Of a stretch of DNA of 64,000 nt, positions 34,263-46,265 are shown piece after piece. Within the stretch, counting starts at the first letter, position 1. The number at the start of each line of letters is the position of its first letter. The notes under the pieces were generated by a model. The model searched no databases. It saw only the letters and a program-made list of their open reading frames with translations, and was not told the DNA's origin. Source of the stretch: Anisodus tanguticus (taxonomy: Eukaryota > Streptophyta > Magnoliopsida > Solanales > Solanaceae). The stretch is taken from NCBI GenBank assembly GCA_034509755.1, contig CM067559.1:43315032-43379031 (forward strand), in the 5' to 3' direction. The translations under genes were made by a program, and so were the position numbers.

Positions 34263-34872
34263 AAGAAACTGTTACCTTGTTTAAAATAGTTTACCTAATT
34301 TAGGACTTCACCCTTCATCAGCCATTACCCGCTATTGTTGGAGGCTGGAGAATTCACCGAAACGCCAAGTCAGATAATTCTATTCGCCAATCTTGACGTT
34401 CATTTGTAATTAAAAGAAACCATTGGTTGCTACAAGTGGCAGTACCGGAATTGTCACTAAGAGGATTCGACAATATAAGGAAGTAAACACATGAAGAAGC
34501 CAAGTGTATTCAACATTAATATGCTCATTAAAAATATTAAAGATGATTTTGACATTATAAATACATTGTAATTTTCTGGCAAATGAATATTCAGATAGAA
34601 CCCCTTGCACCCCCTAGCTCCGCCTCTGGTCGTTACACATTGTTGATAAGTTTCATGAGTGCATAAAGTAGCTTGGATTTGTGATCTATTGATAGTTCTT
34701 GATTTGATGAGTTTACTAAATAGCTAATACCAGTTGTTTGTTCACCAACAGTGAGAAGGATCCTGCTAGTGCACCAGCTATTGAAGAAGCAAATGCTGAT
34801 CAAAGATACCAACTTCTTAATGAAGATGAAGAGCAGGCTGATGATCATAGACATGATGCTACTGCTTCATGA

Positions 34873-36061
34873 GTAGTTGTATAAATCAACATTCAGTTGT
34901 ATTACATGTATCCACATGTTGTTGTTGTTGTTTACGTCGTTCTTAATAACCAGATTTTATAGAATCGATCTTCCTACACTTGATAAGAATATGTGAGGCT
35001 CAACATATTAGGTATCGGAAGTGTGCCCCCTCTAACTTTCTTTCTTTACCCTAGTCTTCATTCTTCAAGGAGACCTATGTGCATTTCCTCTGTTCTGTGC
35101 TCGCTACTTCCTTGTGCCACATTCAATTGGAAGTCTACTCCCAAGCTCTTGGGAGGAACTTCAAAAAAGACTTGACTTCAGAGCGAGGAATCTTCGTACA
35201 AGTGAGCACCAAGTCAAAAGTATTCAAAATGGTCTATGGGAAAATTCCGGCCAAATAAAACTTACCTACGACACCTGGTTTTCTCCGACGATCTTTTGTT
35301 GTAAAGCCAAAGACGCCCCAAGATAAGGTACAACTTGAATAATCCACATCGCTTCTACTTTTATTGGAACACAAGATTTCCCTTTTCAGTCGCATCTTCG
35401 ACTTAAACTTGACATGCTAAGGTACTTTTTGGACACAAAGATCTTTGAGATATAAGAAGTAGAGTTATCACACGAAAGAATTATGTCCCTGATGTTGAAG
35501 AAAACATGGATGTTAGGTTGCAAGCCCGCAACCCGATAGAGAAAATCATAAGCTTGAAAAAAAGAGAAAAGAACCCTTCGATGGTCGCTTCAACTATATT
35601 ATTTGATGATAACTTTGCTTTGCTTCTGCTCTGACTGAGCTTATATCCATTATCCATAGATCTTCTTCCTTATCGTTGTTGATGTAAGCAGAAGGTTGAG
35701 TGACTTTCTTTACCTAGTAACATCTTAATCTATAAATAAGAAATAGTAGTATCTAGCCAAGTACAAGTCAAAGGCAAATATCTCTTTGCCCCCTCTTTAG
35801 TCAATGCTTTGGGTTTCGTTTCTTTTGCCGTTTTAATTAGTTTTTTTAATGTGTAGAGGCACGTTTTTAACCTAATCACTGGCAATTATGCGACATAATC
35901 AAACGATCTTTCCCGCTAAGAATCCGAGTCTAATTCTGAATTGTTAAATATATTTAGAAACTTATTGCGGTGGAGAATGAGGAGGAAATATATAATGTGT
36001 TTGGATCTTTCAATCTTATGTTGTAAGGTATGTGACTTAGGTGCAGAATATCAGGCAGCAG
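34873..36061. other. Intergenic DNA between SLC35F and TAF12
   Basis: No exon or RNA gene supported. Open frames around 34993-35326 show no family I recognise. The first part probably includes the old 3' untranslated region of the transporter gene. Confidence 0.5.
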
Positions 36062-36306
36062 GCGTTTGGCCATAGAAACCAAATTTTTTTTTTACTTTTT
36101 TTTGGAATTTTTGAAGTTGATCATAGTTTTTGCAAATAATATATTATTGTTGAAATGTACTTTTTCAATAATTTTTTAATTGTGAAAAACAAGGTTTGGT
36201 TATTTTTCAAATTGAATTATATTTGAAATTTTCATAGCCAAACATTGATTTTTGGAAAAAGTGAAAAAAAAATTCGGAAAAAAGTGTAATTCTTATGGCC
36301 AAACTG
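36062..36306. mobile_element. TIR MITE in the TAF12 promoter region
   Basis: GCGTTTGGCCATAGAA on the left and TTCTTATGGCCAAACT on the right are inverted ends. The interior is A/T-rich with partly self-complementary runs. The GTTTGGCCAT terminus is that of a common Solanaceae MITE. It ends about 135 bp before the TAF12 ATG, so it may contribute promoter or leader sequence. Confidence 0.7.
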
Positions 36307-36441
36307 TTATGAGAGTATTGTTTGAAATAATGGAAATAATTATTAATTAATGATTATGAAATAGTGGACATATATTAGGAGATAGCAAATTAACCTCATC
36401 CATATATAATCCTTCCCCCCAAAAATAAATCATTTCTATCA

Positions 36442-39400
36442 ATGGAGCAGAGTCAACCACCGCCGACATCCACTGAACAACAAATTCCAGCTCCACCACC
36501 TTCTTCCTCCGCCACAACCAGTCAACTCCCATCCACAACTACTACCGCCGCCACGTCAGCTCAACAGCAAAACCCTTTGGGACCCACTTCACAAAACCCT
36601 CAAACAAGACAACAACAAACCTTTAATAACCGGCCATGGCAACAACCTTCACCATTTCAACACTTTTCATTACCTCCACCTCCACCACCGCCGCCACCTC
36701 ACTCATCGTCATCATCTTCTTCGGTTACAATGCAAAACCCTAGAGGTGGTGGTATGGCTATGGGAGTACCTGCTCATCATCCTTCTAGCTCTTTCTCCTC
36801 GTTAACGCCGCCTTCTTTTGGGCAGCAATTTGGTGGTTTAGGTCGCAATTTGGCGGATTCTGGGCCCACCTCAACTACTACCTCACAGGTATTAAATTGC
36901 AGTTTTGTCTCTGCTAATTATAGCCTATTAGATTGTTTTGGTTATTGAACAAGTAAAAAGTTTGCAATTTTAGCCTAATTTATAAACTAACAATCTGTTA
37001 GGGGTAGCTTTCTGAAGATCATTCAGTATTTAAACAAGCGAAGCTTAAAAGAAGTGAACTTACTGAAAAAAGATTGGAGGAGCACGTGGTAGTGGCCTAG
37101 CGGTAGATAAAGTGGAAATAGAGACCATTAGGGTCGTTTGGTAGGGTGTATTAAGAATAGTACCGAATAAGGTGTAATAGTAATGTTGGGATTAGTTATG
37201 CTAAGATTAGTTATACTCGCATTATTTTGGGCAGCAATTTGGTGGTTTAGGTCGCAATTGGCCTGATTCTACACCCACCTCAACTACCTCACAGGTATGA
37301 AATTGAAATTGTCTGTTGTAATTCTTGCCTACTAGATTGTTTTTGGTTATTGAACAAGTAAAACGTTTGCAATTTTAGCCTAATTTATAAAATAATAATC
37401 TGTTAGGGGTAGGTTATGGTGATTATTCAATATTTAAACAAGAGAAGCTTATAAGCAGTAAAAGTACTGGAAAAAAAATTAGAGGAGCACCTAGGGTAGT
37501 GGCCTAGCGGTAGATAAAGGGTGTATTCAGTTTGAAGGAAAATGTTTTCTTGGAAACTAAGTGATTTTCTTACTTATTTTCTAGTGTTTAGTAAGTAAGC
37601 AAAATAATATTAGCCCTAGAGTATTTATATGCAATCTAGCAAAAGAATATTAGACATGGAGTAACTGGTAAAGTTGCTGCCATGTGAGTTGGAGGCAGCC
37701 TCTTGCAGAAATGTGAGGTAAGACTGCGTACAATAGACTCTTGTGGTCCGGTCCTTCCCCGGATCCCGCGCATAGCGTGAGTTTAGTGCACCGGGCTGCC
37801 CTTTTTCTAGCAAAATACAATGAGGGTGGAAAGTGGCGGGGAGTGGGGGTATAGGGGTGGTGGTTTGTGGGATGGTCAAGGGGTGGGGGTTGGGGGCATT
37901 GAGTGGGTGAGTAGGAGAGAATGAATTTGGAATGTCACTTATGGAACTTGTTTTCCCTAGTTTCATTAGGGAAGTCATATTCCTCATTTTTAAGGAGCGT
38001 ATTTCTAAGAGAAAATATTTTCCTAAACATTTTGACCAACTTAACATGGGAAAATTGGAAAATATTTTCTTGAAATGTTTCCCTCCATGCCAAACACACC
38101 CAAGTGTGAAATCAAGACCGTTGGATATAAAGGTTTGAATCCCCAGTAAAGGTAGAAAAGCTCGTTGGACAGTTGAGTTGTGTGCAAACTAGCTCGAATA
38201 TTGCCATTTAGAAAGAAAAGTTAGACGAGTACCATGCTATGGCTAGAATTCAAACAATTTTCTTTAATCCGTATTAATAGTTCCACATTATTGGGTAATA
38301 GTTGGGTGTGTTCCACATTTTCTAATTATTGGGTAATATAGAATCAAAATTAACTTCAACATGTGTAGGGTGTAAGGGTGGATGTAGACCAATTGAATCA
38401 AGGCAATGGATTATGATTTTACCATGCAAGGTTCAATCTCCGTCGTTCACCTACTTTTTATTTCGGAGATGCAATATAAAGTTCCATAGTCTATAGCGGG
38501 GTAATGAGTCTAATATATTTGAACACTATTTGCAAATAAGTGTTTGGTTCACAAATTGTAATAGTTTCTTAGTTTCAAATTGAAGTTGAAAAGGTAGGTA
38601 TCATGATTATTTTAGTAAAATTTTAATCGTTGCGGAACTCTCAAGGTTTCAAAGCTTGGCCCAAAACTGTTAGTTTTTCCCCACATTCATTTCAAATTTT
38701 CTTTTGTAACAATGATATCCAAAGACAAGTTCATCTCCAAATCAAACTTCACTCAAATAATTAGTTCAAATCAATATTTGCAAGTAATGTTCGAACACTA
38801 AGATTGTTTTCTTCAATTCCACCTTACTACTCTAAGGCATATAGTCATATAGTCATTATTTCTCATATAAGGAACAAATAAGGGTAATTTGGTCAAATGC
38901 CCCTAATAATTGGTGCTATTAAATGATTTTCTTACTGGGTATGCCAAAACTTCAAACGAATGACGAAATGACCAGAGAGAGTACTAGATAGTAAGACAGA
39001 CATATAATGATTCAGGTTACTTGGTTTATTATTCTGAATCGCTTTTGTATCTTATATAGAACAGCGGAACGCAATTCATGAATTGTTAGGCGATTTTGGA
39101 TCTTGATAACTCTGGTTTATATGGTTGGGTCTATTATTGTTGAATTATGAGTATGGTTCTTGATTTACATTGTGTATTGGATATTAACTGATTCTTGTTT
39201 TGTCTGTAGGTGAGGCAGCCTATACAAGGAATGCATGGGATGGGAATGATGGGATCGCTTGGCTCAACTTCACCAATGCGACCCGCAGGGGTCCCACCTC
39301 AGCAGCTTAGACCTGTCCCCTCTTCTCTTAGACCTCAAACGAGCATCAGTAGTCAGTCTGCTGCTACACAGGTTAGTAATTCCTTACGAGAGATAATCAT

Positions 39401-42400
39401 TTTAATCATTTCTTTGTACTTCCCTTTTACTAATTATTTGGTTGTTTAGGTTCAGGTTGTGCTTATAGATCATTATTTGCACAATTTTTAGTTGTAAAAT
39501 ATTGAGGTTATTTGCAGAATTTTCAAGGCCATAGCATGTTGAGAGTTCAGTCAGTGGGATTTCCTTCGTCCCAATCACCACATACTACTACCTCTCTAAG
39601 TCCGAGGTCCCTGAATCAACCATGGTTATCTTCAGGAGGACCTGGGAAGCCCCCTTTGCCGACGACACCGTCATTGAGACCTCAGTCTTTGCATCAAAGA
39701 TCCCATATTCTTTCACCACATCAGCAGCATACTGTTACTACTACCACATCCTCTGCCCAACAGTCACATCCTTCAACTTCAAGTCAGTCCCAAGATCATT
39801 TGGGCCCACAGATGCCTCCATCCAGGATTCAACAATCATTATCTAATCAACCGCTTGCTCGGGGTCAGGGATTAGGAATCCAGAGACCCTATTCTCATGC
39901 ATTGATGCAATCCATTGCTGTCCAGCCAGGACCTCCTATTAAGTCTGCTACCACTTTAGAGATCGGGGATCCTTGTACTAGAATTCTAAGCAAGAGAAGC
40001 ATCCAGGAGATTGTGACCCAGGTTAGTATTGAACATGCTAAACTTGTTGTCTTCACATTTTAAGAATATTTCATGATCTACCTGGTTTAGAGTCCTTTTT
40101 CTTGAAATTATTCCTATATACAAAAATGGTCCCTTAAGTATGTAATTAACAGTTTTGATCCTTTAAGTTTGCTAAAAGTTTAACACTTTGTCTCTGTTAA
40201 ATATTTACTGAACTCTGTCGGTTAGATTTGACGAGAACTATGAAAAAAAAGAACTTAGTGAGAACTCACATTTTAGAAGTACAACTTTTGTAGTTTCTGC
40301 TATTTTATATTTATTTCAAGAGTACGGTGCAGCTGTTTGAGGTATGATTTCTGCTATTTTTAATACTTTTTAGTGTCTAGTGGTTTTTTGTGTTGCATAT
40401 TTAAGATTTGATGAGACTTACTTGGTGTTTATAGTTAAATTTCCCCACTGTTTCCGTCAAATCTCATGAACATAAATTATTAAATATTTGACGGAGACTA
40501 AAGGTGTTATCTTTTGGCAAACTTAAAGGACCAAAACTGTTAAATTCATACTTAAGGGACTATTTTGAACCTACTCTCAAACATAAGAGACCATTTTTGT
40601 CATTTTGTCCCATTTTCTATAAGTATTCAACTATTCCTGTATACATTGATGGAATTTAGAGGAGAACATATGTTCAGGCTTTTACTGTCTTCACTACTTC
40701 GGAATTTAACTCATAGCCGGATTATTTCGGGATGCTAATTCCCTGCATGGTATTTCTTACTTGTCAAAGGATGAGGACCTTCCACCATAAATTACAAATT
40801 TGCATTTTCTTGTTTGGTTTTCTTATCAGTGTTTGGGACTTGGATTGGTGTTTGGGACTTGGATTGAGGCGTAGTTGGTTTTCTTATCAGTACTAATCTT
40901 GAAGTTCCATGAGATAAGGGGTTTTAAAATTTCTGTTGAAGTAAGTTTATTAAAAACTTCACGTCAGTGGATAGTATGAGATACATAATACTTCTGCTTG
41001 CATTATGTTGAGAATGCAGCTATACTAGGTCGTCAGTAATTGAGTAGTTATTACTATTAACAAGATGATGGAGCTAATAAAAAACAGATACATGTGCTTT
41101 TTATTTATCATATCATCTAGTTTGAAATAATTTTTTTAAAAGATTTTATTTAGTCTTATCTTTATAGTTAGATATATGGTTTAGGGTAGAGGGCCGGGCC
41201 CATTATCCACTCACCGAGTTTCGAACCGTGCGCCACTGACCCTAGAGATTATTCAAATATATATAAAAAAAGAATGAACCAGATGATAGTTCAACTAAGA
41301 ATCAGGAATCACTTTTTGCTTTCTGTTAGTTCTCTGGAATTACTGAATCTATCCATGCTTGTAGTATCTCATAGACCATCGGTCAGGGCTAGAAGTTCTT
41401 TTTTTCTTTCTAGAATTGGGTTTTTAGTTAAACTTCTAATGAGTTGTTTATGCGTCCAAAATTATGTTGTTCACTCTGTAATATGATGTCAGGCTATTGC
41501 TTTTAGCCTTTTACAGCAATTACTAGCTATGATTTTATTTTTGCATCTTCAATCTATAATGGTGATATTTGGATCAGGATTGGAACTCTATTTACAGTAA
41601 CTTTTAGACTTAACATTGTGTCCTCTTTGTCTCTCCTGCTATTTGATTTTGGTATCATGTATCTGTCTATTCTCTTCTACAGATTGATCCATCAGAGAAA
41701 TTGGATGCCGAAGTTGAAGACATTCTTGTTGATATAGCAGAGGAATTTGTGGAATCTGTTAGTTCATCCTTCTAGTTATTTCACACTGAAACATTACTTT
41801 CACTCTGAAATCTCACCTGATAATCTGATAGACCGGGGCTTGCTGTGTTGTAGCTTATTCTTAGAGGTACTCTAGTGGAGTTGGAGTGTTGGCCTTGCTT
41901 TGATAGGATAAAGTTAGCTAGTTTGTTTCCATAGATAATTCTAGGGGTGGAAAATTAGCCCATAAAAAACCACGACCAGCCAGCCCGCTCAAGTTTGACC
42001 CACCCATTTTAGCCCATCAAAATGTACCTTGTCAAGATATTTTTAAAAAACACTTTTTTATTTAATATGTTATATATAACCCAAATTGGGCTGATGTGTA
42101 GCCCAAATTGACCCATAGAAACCTTGTCAAGATATTTTTAAAAAAACACTTTTTTATTTAATATGTTATATATAACCATTATAAAGAATAAAAATAGTTT
42201 ATTAGGTACACTTGATAAATATTTTACGCAATAAAAGTAACGCTAAAATAACAAGTTTATAAAAATTATAAAAGAACAAACAAAGAAATTAAAACTTAGT
42301 AACAAGTGGGCGGGTTGGGTTATGACCCGCTTTTTAGCCCAGTTTAGCCCAGCCCAAGTAATTTTGGGAGGGTCATTTTTTTTTTTTAATTTTTGGGTGA

Positions 42401-43490
42401 TTTAAGTTGTTAATATCAATGTCACTTTGGACCTGTATATTCTCCAGGCAAATGACAATACTATTTTAACAGTGTGCTCCTCATTTTTGAATTGGTCCTT
42501 AAGACCTTAACTACTTTGTACTTTGTGCTTGAGCAGATTACCACATTTGGCTGTTCGTTGGCCAAGCATCGAAAATCCAATACTTTAGAAGCAAAAGACA
42601 TCCTTCTGCATCTTGGTATGTTACCTTTCTATTCCTCGCTGGTCCAACGATACACAGTACCTAACTTATTTTAGTGTCTTTGGTTCAGAAAGGAATTGGA
42701 ACATGATCCTCCCAGGTTTTGGTGGGGACGAGATTAGGACCTACAAGAAGCCGGTGAGTTCAACTACTGCTTTATTCTAAAGCATCAATACATATATAGA
42801 TTTTACTAAGAAAGGTACTTTCTTGTAATGTAATCTTTATTTACATCCCTTCTGATTATTTGATTATTTTGATTCCTTCTGATTATTTGAGTATTTTGAT
42901 TGTGGTTTCTCAGTTTACAAGTGACATCCACAAGGAGAGAATTGCAGCGGTAAGTTAATTATTTACTTCTTGGTATTTGTTCAACAAAAGTTCCTAGGTT
43001 TGTTCATAGCGCCAAATAGAAGTGAGGTGTTTGTCCATGATTGGTTGTCTTTGCATTTCTATTTTAAAGGTGAGAAGATAATGTGACATACAAAGAATGA
43101 ATCTAGGTTTTGAACTTCATGGGTTTTTAGATTCTAGGACGGCAATCTCAAGTGCTATTAACTGAGTTCAAATTTTAATGTTTGTACATACTTAATGAAT
43201 TTCTTAACACGTATGCATGGTTTGTTCCAAAGCTACTGGTTTTGCCGAACTCGTATTTTGAAGGCTACTTCCGCTGCTAGTGACATATATAGGTCGATTG
43301 TTAAATGTTGTGGTTTCTGGTTTCTATTATTTGCTGATAGCTTGTTCTCGTTTGGCAGATAAAGAAATCGGCTCTAGCGGCCGAGATGGCAAATGCAAAG
43401 GGCTCAGCACAAGTTGGTGGGAATATGAAAAGCCATTTGGCAAAGGGGGCATCTAATATTTTGGGTTCCCCTCCTAATGCCAAGACATGA
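36442..43490 (+). CDS. TAF12: TFIID/SAGA subunit TAF12 (EER4/TAF12b-like), eight exons
   Basis: TAF12 is a nuclear histone-fold protein that pairs with TAF4 in TFIID. Exons: 36442-36888, 39210-39371, 39518-40021, 41683-41757, 42537-42615, 42689-42753, 42914-42949, 43359-43490. All are GT-AG with matching phases; 1500 bp, 499 residues. The N-terminal two thirds is low-complexity (P, Q, S, T rich; for example PPPPPPPPPH, polyT and polyS). The C-terminal histone fold begins ILSKRSIQEIVTQIDPSEKL and includes VEDILVDIAEEFVESIT, GCSLAKHRKSNTLEAKDILL and HLERNWNM, then DIHKERIAAIKKS. The Arabidopsis homolog EER4 regulates ethylene and cytokinin responses. It is shorter than EER4 (about 680), mainly in the disordered part. 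No lesion is seen. The chosen ATG is the first in frame and is preceded by a short A-rich leader. Confidence 0.96.
36816..37520 (+). repeat. Segmental duplication of TAF12 exon 1 end and intron 1 start
   Basis: Copy 1 is 36816-37113 (last ~73 bp of exon 1 plus intron). Copy 2 is 37225-37520, offset 409 bp. Shared landmarks are TTTTGGGCAGCAATTTGGTG, CACCTCAACTAC, CTCACAGGTAT (the splice donor), GATTGTTTT(T)GGTTATTGAAC, TTTGCAATTTTAGCC and AGTGGCCTAGCGGTAGATAA. Copy 2 keeps a donor-like CACAGGTATGA. The ~110 bp between copies holds a fragment of a common MITE (GTTTGGTAGGGTGTATTA; GGATTAGTTATGCTAAG). Confidence 0.9.
37519..38101. mobile_element. GGGTGT-ended MITE interrupting a SINE head
   Basis: It starts GGGTGTATTCAGTTTGAAGG and ends TCCATGCCAAACACACCC; the ends are inverted repeats, with matching subterminal AAAATGTTTTCTTGGAAA and TTGGAAAATATTTTCTTGAA. 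Left of it stands an A-box-like TGGCCTAGCGGT. Right of it AAGTGTGAAATCAAGACC and a B-box-like GGTTTGAATCC continue what the first duplication copy shows without interruption, so this MITE inserted into SINE-like sequence. An Au SINE is nested inside. Confidence 0.72.
37635..37815 (+). mobile_element. Au-type SINE nested in the MITE
   Basis: The body is about 37645-37805: GGAGTAACTGGTAAAGTTGC, GCCTCTTGCAGAAATG, TCCGGTCCTTCCCCGGATCC, CGCGCATAGCG and GCACCGGGCTGCCC. A 10-bp direct repeat TCTAGCAAAA lies at 37635-37644 and 37806-37815. Part of the B-box region is deleted compared with the copy in LSM7. Confidence 0.85.
40124..40566. repeat. Long fold-back (inverted repeat) element in TAF12 intron 3
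   Basis: The left arm (about 40124-40235) reads ATGGTCCCTTAAGTATG, TTAACAGTTTTGATCC, TTTAAGTTTGCTAAAAG. The right arm (about 40445-40566), reverse-complemented, gives ATAGTCCCTTAAGTATG, TTAACAGTTTTGGTCC, TTTAAGTTTGCCAAAAG. The arms are about 110 bp with a loop of about 210 bp. This is a hairpin-type MITE; transcribed in the intron it could fold into a long imperfect hairpin. Confidence 0.85.
41943..42370. mobile_element. hAT-like non-autonomous element, TAF12 intron 4
   Basis: It opens TAGGGGTGGAAAATTAGCCC, the usual hAT-type terminus, and near the other side carries GGGCGGGTTGGGTTATGACC and TTTAGCCCAGCCCAAG. Inside, a ~50-bp stretch starting CTTGTCAAGATATTTTTAAA is duplicated (about 42030-42076 and 42124-42174). 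The right terminus is unclear. Confidence 0.55.
43088..43283. repeat. Dispersed repeat related to 33765-33940
   Basis: GAATCTAGGTTTTGAACTTC, ACACGTATGCATGGTTTG, AAAGCTACTGGTTTTGCC and TACTTCCGCTGCTAG give the same order of motifs as the repeat in the SLC35F gene. It lies in TAF12 intron 7, ending about 75 bp before exon 8. Confidence 0.5.
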
Positions 43491-46101
43491 AAGATGTGGT
43501 GAATACAAAGCAGGAGATTTGATCTAATGACTTTATTATTGACTCGGAACAGTAAAATTTGGACTAAATCTTTTTACTGCTATCTCAAGTTAAATATCCT
43601 AACTCAGAATGAGTGTTGAGAAAAAAATTGAAAATGTACTAGTATTTACTTTTGAGCTTCAAATGGGAAAAATGTGGCAGTGATAGATCACTTAAGATTT
43701 TCTAGATTGTCATGTCTTGGAGTGATATTTCTCACATGTAAATATTTGCCAGCGGTGGGAAAGGAGTAGCCTTGAATCTTGGGAATGAGAATGTAGGGAG
43801 ATAATAGCTCATTTATTTATTGATTCCTCTTAAATATGTATCAACATATGAGAGATTTTATCTTTATATCTAGTAAGATAAGTGAAGGGTAAATTCCACT
43901 AAAAAATTATGTAATATGCCTCAACTGCAAATACACCTCTAATATTCTAATCAACCACTTATTATTCAGTTTTGGATGGTCCTTTAGTAGGTGATGGAGT
44001 AGGTGATGGGGCTCCCTTGGCAAGACTTTCTCTCTGCCTTGATGCGTGGGAGAGGTAGCCGAATTAGGATATCACTACTGGCACGGGCTGTGCAGGAAAT
44101 AGCGATCCTAAATAAAGAAGTGTTGGCCAAAAGTCACTTGCATCAATTCATGTGCACGAGAAATTATTGAATGGTTTAGTGACGGTGGTTCCAATTTAAT
44201 TCCAGGTCAAATCCATGTGCCATAACGTGCAATAATTTATGTCCAACTTTTTAATAGTAAAATAATCTTTTAGCAGAAATTTAGTAGCTCAGTTGATGAG
44301 AGTTTGAATTCTCACTTTCCCCGCTCTCTATGTAATAAATAAAAATTAAAAAAAAAAACTTTTAGTTGGTAGCGAAGTTATATATGAATTAATATTCTTT
44401 TTAATGTATAATCCTAGAATTAGATAAAACCTGCAGTTCCTTAGAGATCCTTATCATATATGGTTATTCTTGTTGCTTTAGTTTAACAAGAAGTAAAGTA
44501 TTGTCTTTTATGGTCTAGATTGATGTAGCACGACTTAAATTATTATCAAACAATAACTTATTCACACAGTATAAAACGACTTGAATTATTATCAAATAAT
44601 AACTTGCTCACAAACTTCGTGGAGAAAATATTTTAAAACTTTTTTCACTCCGCTTAACCTTATCCATCCTCTAGGTTATTTTCATATTAGGTTTTTTAGG
44701 AATTGAACGGTCATATTAATCAAATTATCTAGAGATAACTTCTAATTCTAGTAACACACAAAGATCTTAATTGGGTCTGAAATCGTATTTTTGGATTAAC
44801 ATACTTACAACAACACATCATATCATGTGTAATCCACAAGTGGATCAACATACTTATCAAAGAAAAATCAAATAAAATCTATTAAATTAAATCTAGAGAC
44901 TTTTTAGTCCATATTTGAAAATAATTTAGTCGGAAATTGTCAAAACATTGTTAATTATTAGGTGGAAAAGAAACCCATAAAAAGAGATAAATTTCGCATT
45001 ATGTATTGGTATTATCTTCTAAGCGATTTAACCAGAGAAAATATGTATGGTATAATATCTCGATGGAGTAGAATATTCGACAAATGGGGATTAAACTAAA
45101 TATGAAAACTAATCTGTACGAGGTAGACTTGATAAAAGTTGATCCAACGCAATTGCTACTATTCATTTTTTTATTTTTTTTTGCTATTCTATTTCGTAAA
45201 AATATATTTCTTAAAATAAACAGATTTTAATAAATTGACCAAACATTCTAACTCTCAACCTACAAGCTAGAAGTGAATGTCAAATTATATTTGTTTCAAT
45301 TTTCATGAGATTTGGAAAACACAAAAGGCAATTTTCGTGCATGAGTAAACGACATATTCGTTAATCACAATGCCACCATCAAAGGTTGTGTTGAAATGGT
45401 ATCTTTTCATTCTTAATGAGAGATTTTAAATTCAGATATTTACAAAATGAAATTGCCACTAATTAATAGAGTACTTTGCTCCTAAAGTAAGCTTTTCCTA
45501 CCCAAATTTTGCTTAGTTCCAATAATACTTTCGACAGAAATTCGAATTAATTAGACCGAAAGCAAATGTTCCCTCCGTCAAAAATTATTTATCATACTTA
45601 CTAAAAAATTTATTTCAAATTATTTCTCATTTTAAAAGTTTAAGGCATAATTATTTTTCCTTTAATTTTATCATTTCTGACACATAAATAGATTAAATAT
45701 TTAATTGATAGATTATAACTTAACTATAAATAAAAATAAAAGTAATCAAATAACTCTTCTATTTAATATTTTTAAAAGATTCGTAAAAAAATAATAAATA
45801 ATTTGAGATAAGAGACCACTTAGACAAAGACACATAATTCTTTTACAAATCCATATATATTCACAACACAATACAACACAAAATTTGACTCACCAAAAAC
45901 AAGAAAATAATAGTCATAGGCAAGAGCAAAGAACAAAGAAAATTCAGTTCATCGTCAGAGCTGACTCCACAAAACTCTATCGACATTTGTTTTTTCCTTA
46001 TTCAATTGATTTGATTTTGTTATTATATTGCACTTTCATTGTCTTTTTAGGTCCCAAAATTACCCATATTTTTTCCTTCAAAATTTTCCCTTTTGAATTC
46101 A
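43491..46101. other. Intergenic DNA between TAF12 and URH
   Basis: The first few hundred bases probably include the TAF12 3' untranslated region. A worn TS-like SINE tail remnant (GTGTAATCCACAAGTGGAT beside ACAACAACAC) is at about 44806-44852. A Stowaway-like start (TTCCCTCCGTCAAAAATTA) is at 45570. No gene is seen. Confidence 0.5.
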
Positions 46102-46265
46102 ATGTCGATTTGTGATGATGGATTGTTGGGTGCCAACAATTGTTTTGCTAAGCAACGTGAAAATATCATCATTGACACTGATCCTGGCATTGGTAAAAGT
46201 CTTTATACCCTTTTGTTTAAAGTTGGCAAATTTCTGCATTTTTTGTCACTTTCTAGAATTTGGGT

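Larger units (their letters stand above)
27617..34872 (+). pseudogene. SLC35F-type (DUF914/EamA) transporter gene, 5' truncated and broken
   Basis: The intact family is a multi-span membrane protein of the drug/metabolite transporter superfamily. Exons: 27617-27674 (VPWYWYALLGLADVQGNFL), 31392 to 31574 or 31577 (NKAYQYSSITSVTILDCWTI), 32025-32101, 32230-32306, 32395-32440 plus 32687-32692, 33142-33210, 33599-33688, 34044-34108, 34752-34872 (acidic tail, stop). Lesions: (a) the first ~80-100 residues of the family (early membrane spans) are not found upstream; (b) an LTR-derived insertion, 32441-32681, lies inside the ERKSLESVKWSPEL exon; (c) at 33647-33649 the SDVW tryptophan codon is TGA. 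Junctions otherwise follow GT-AG and phases agree. The remaining sequence is well conserved, so loss looks fairly recent. I rate loss of function as very likely. Confidence 0.86.

Noticed and set aside
34993..35326. Two overlapping open frames downstream of SLC35F
   Set aside because: No recognised family and no splice or start context; probably chance or an old repeat.
41185..41260. B-box-like GGTTCGAAACTC on the minus strand, possible SINE remnant
   Set aside because: No body, tail or target duplication could be found, so too weak to annotate.
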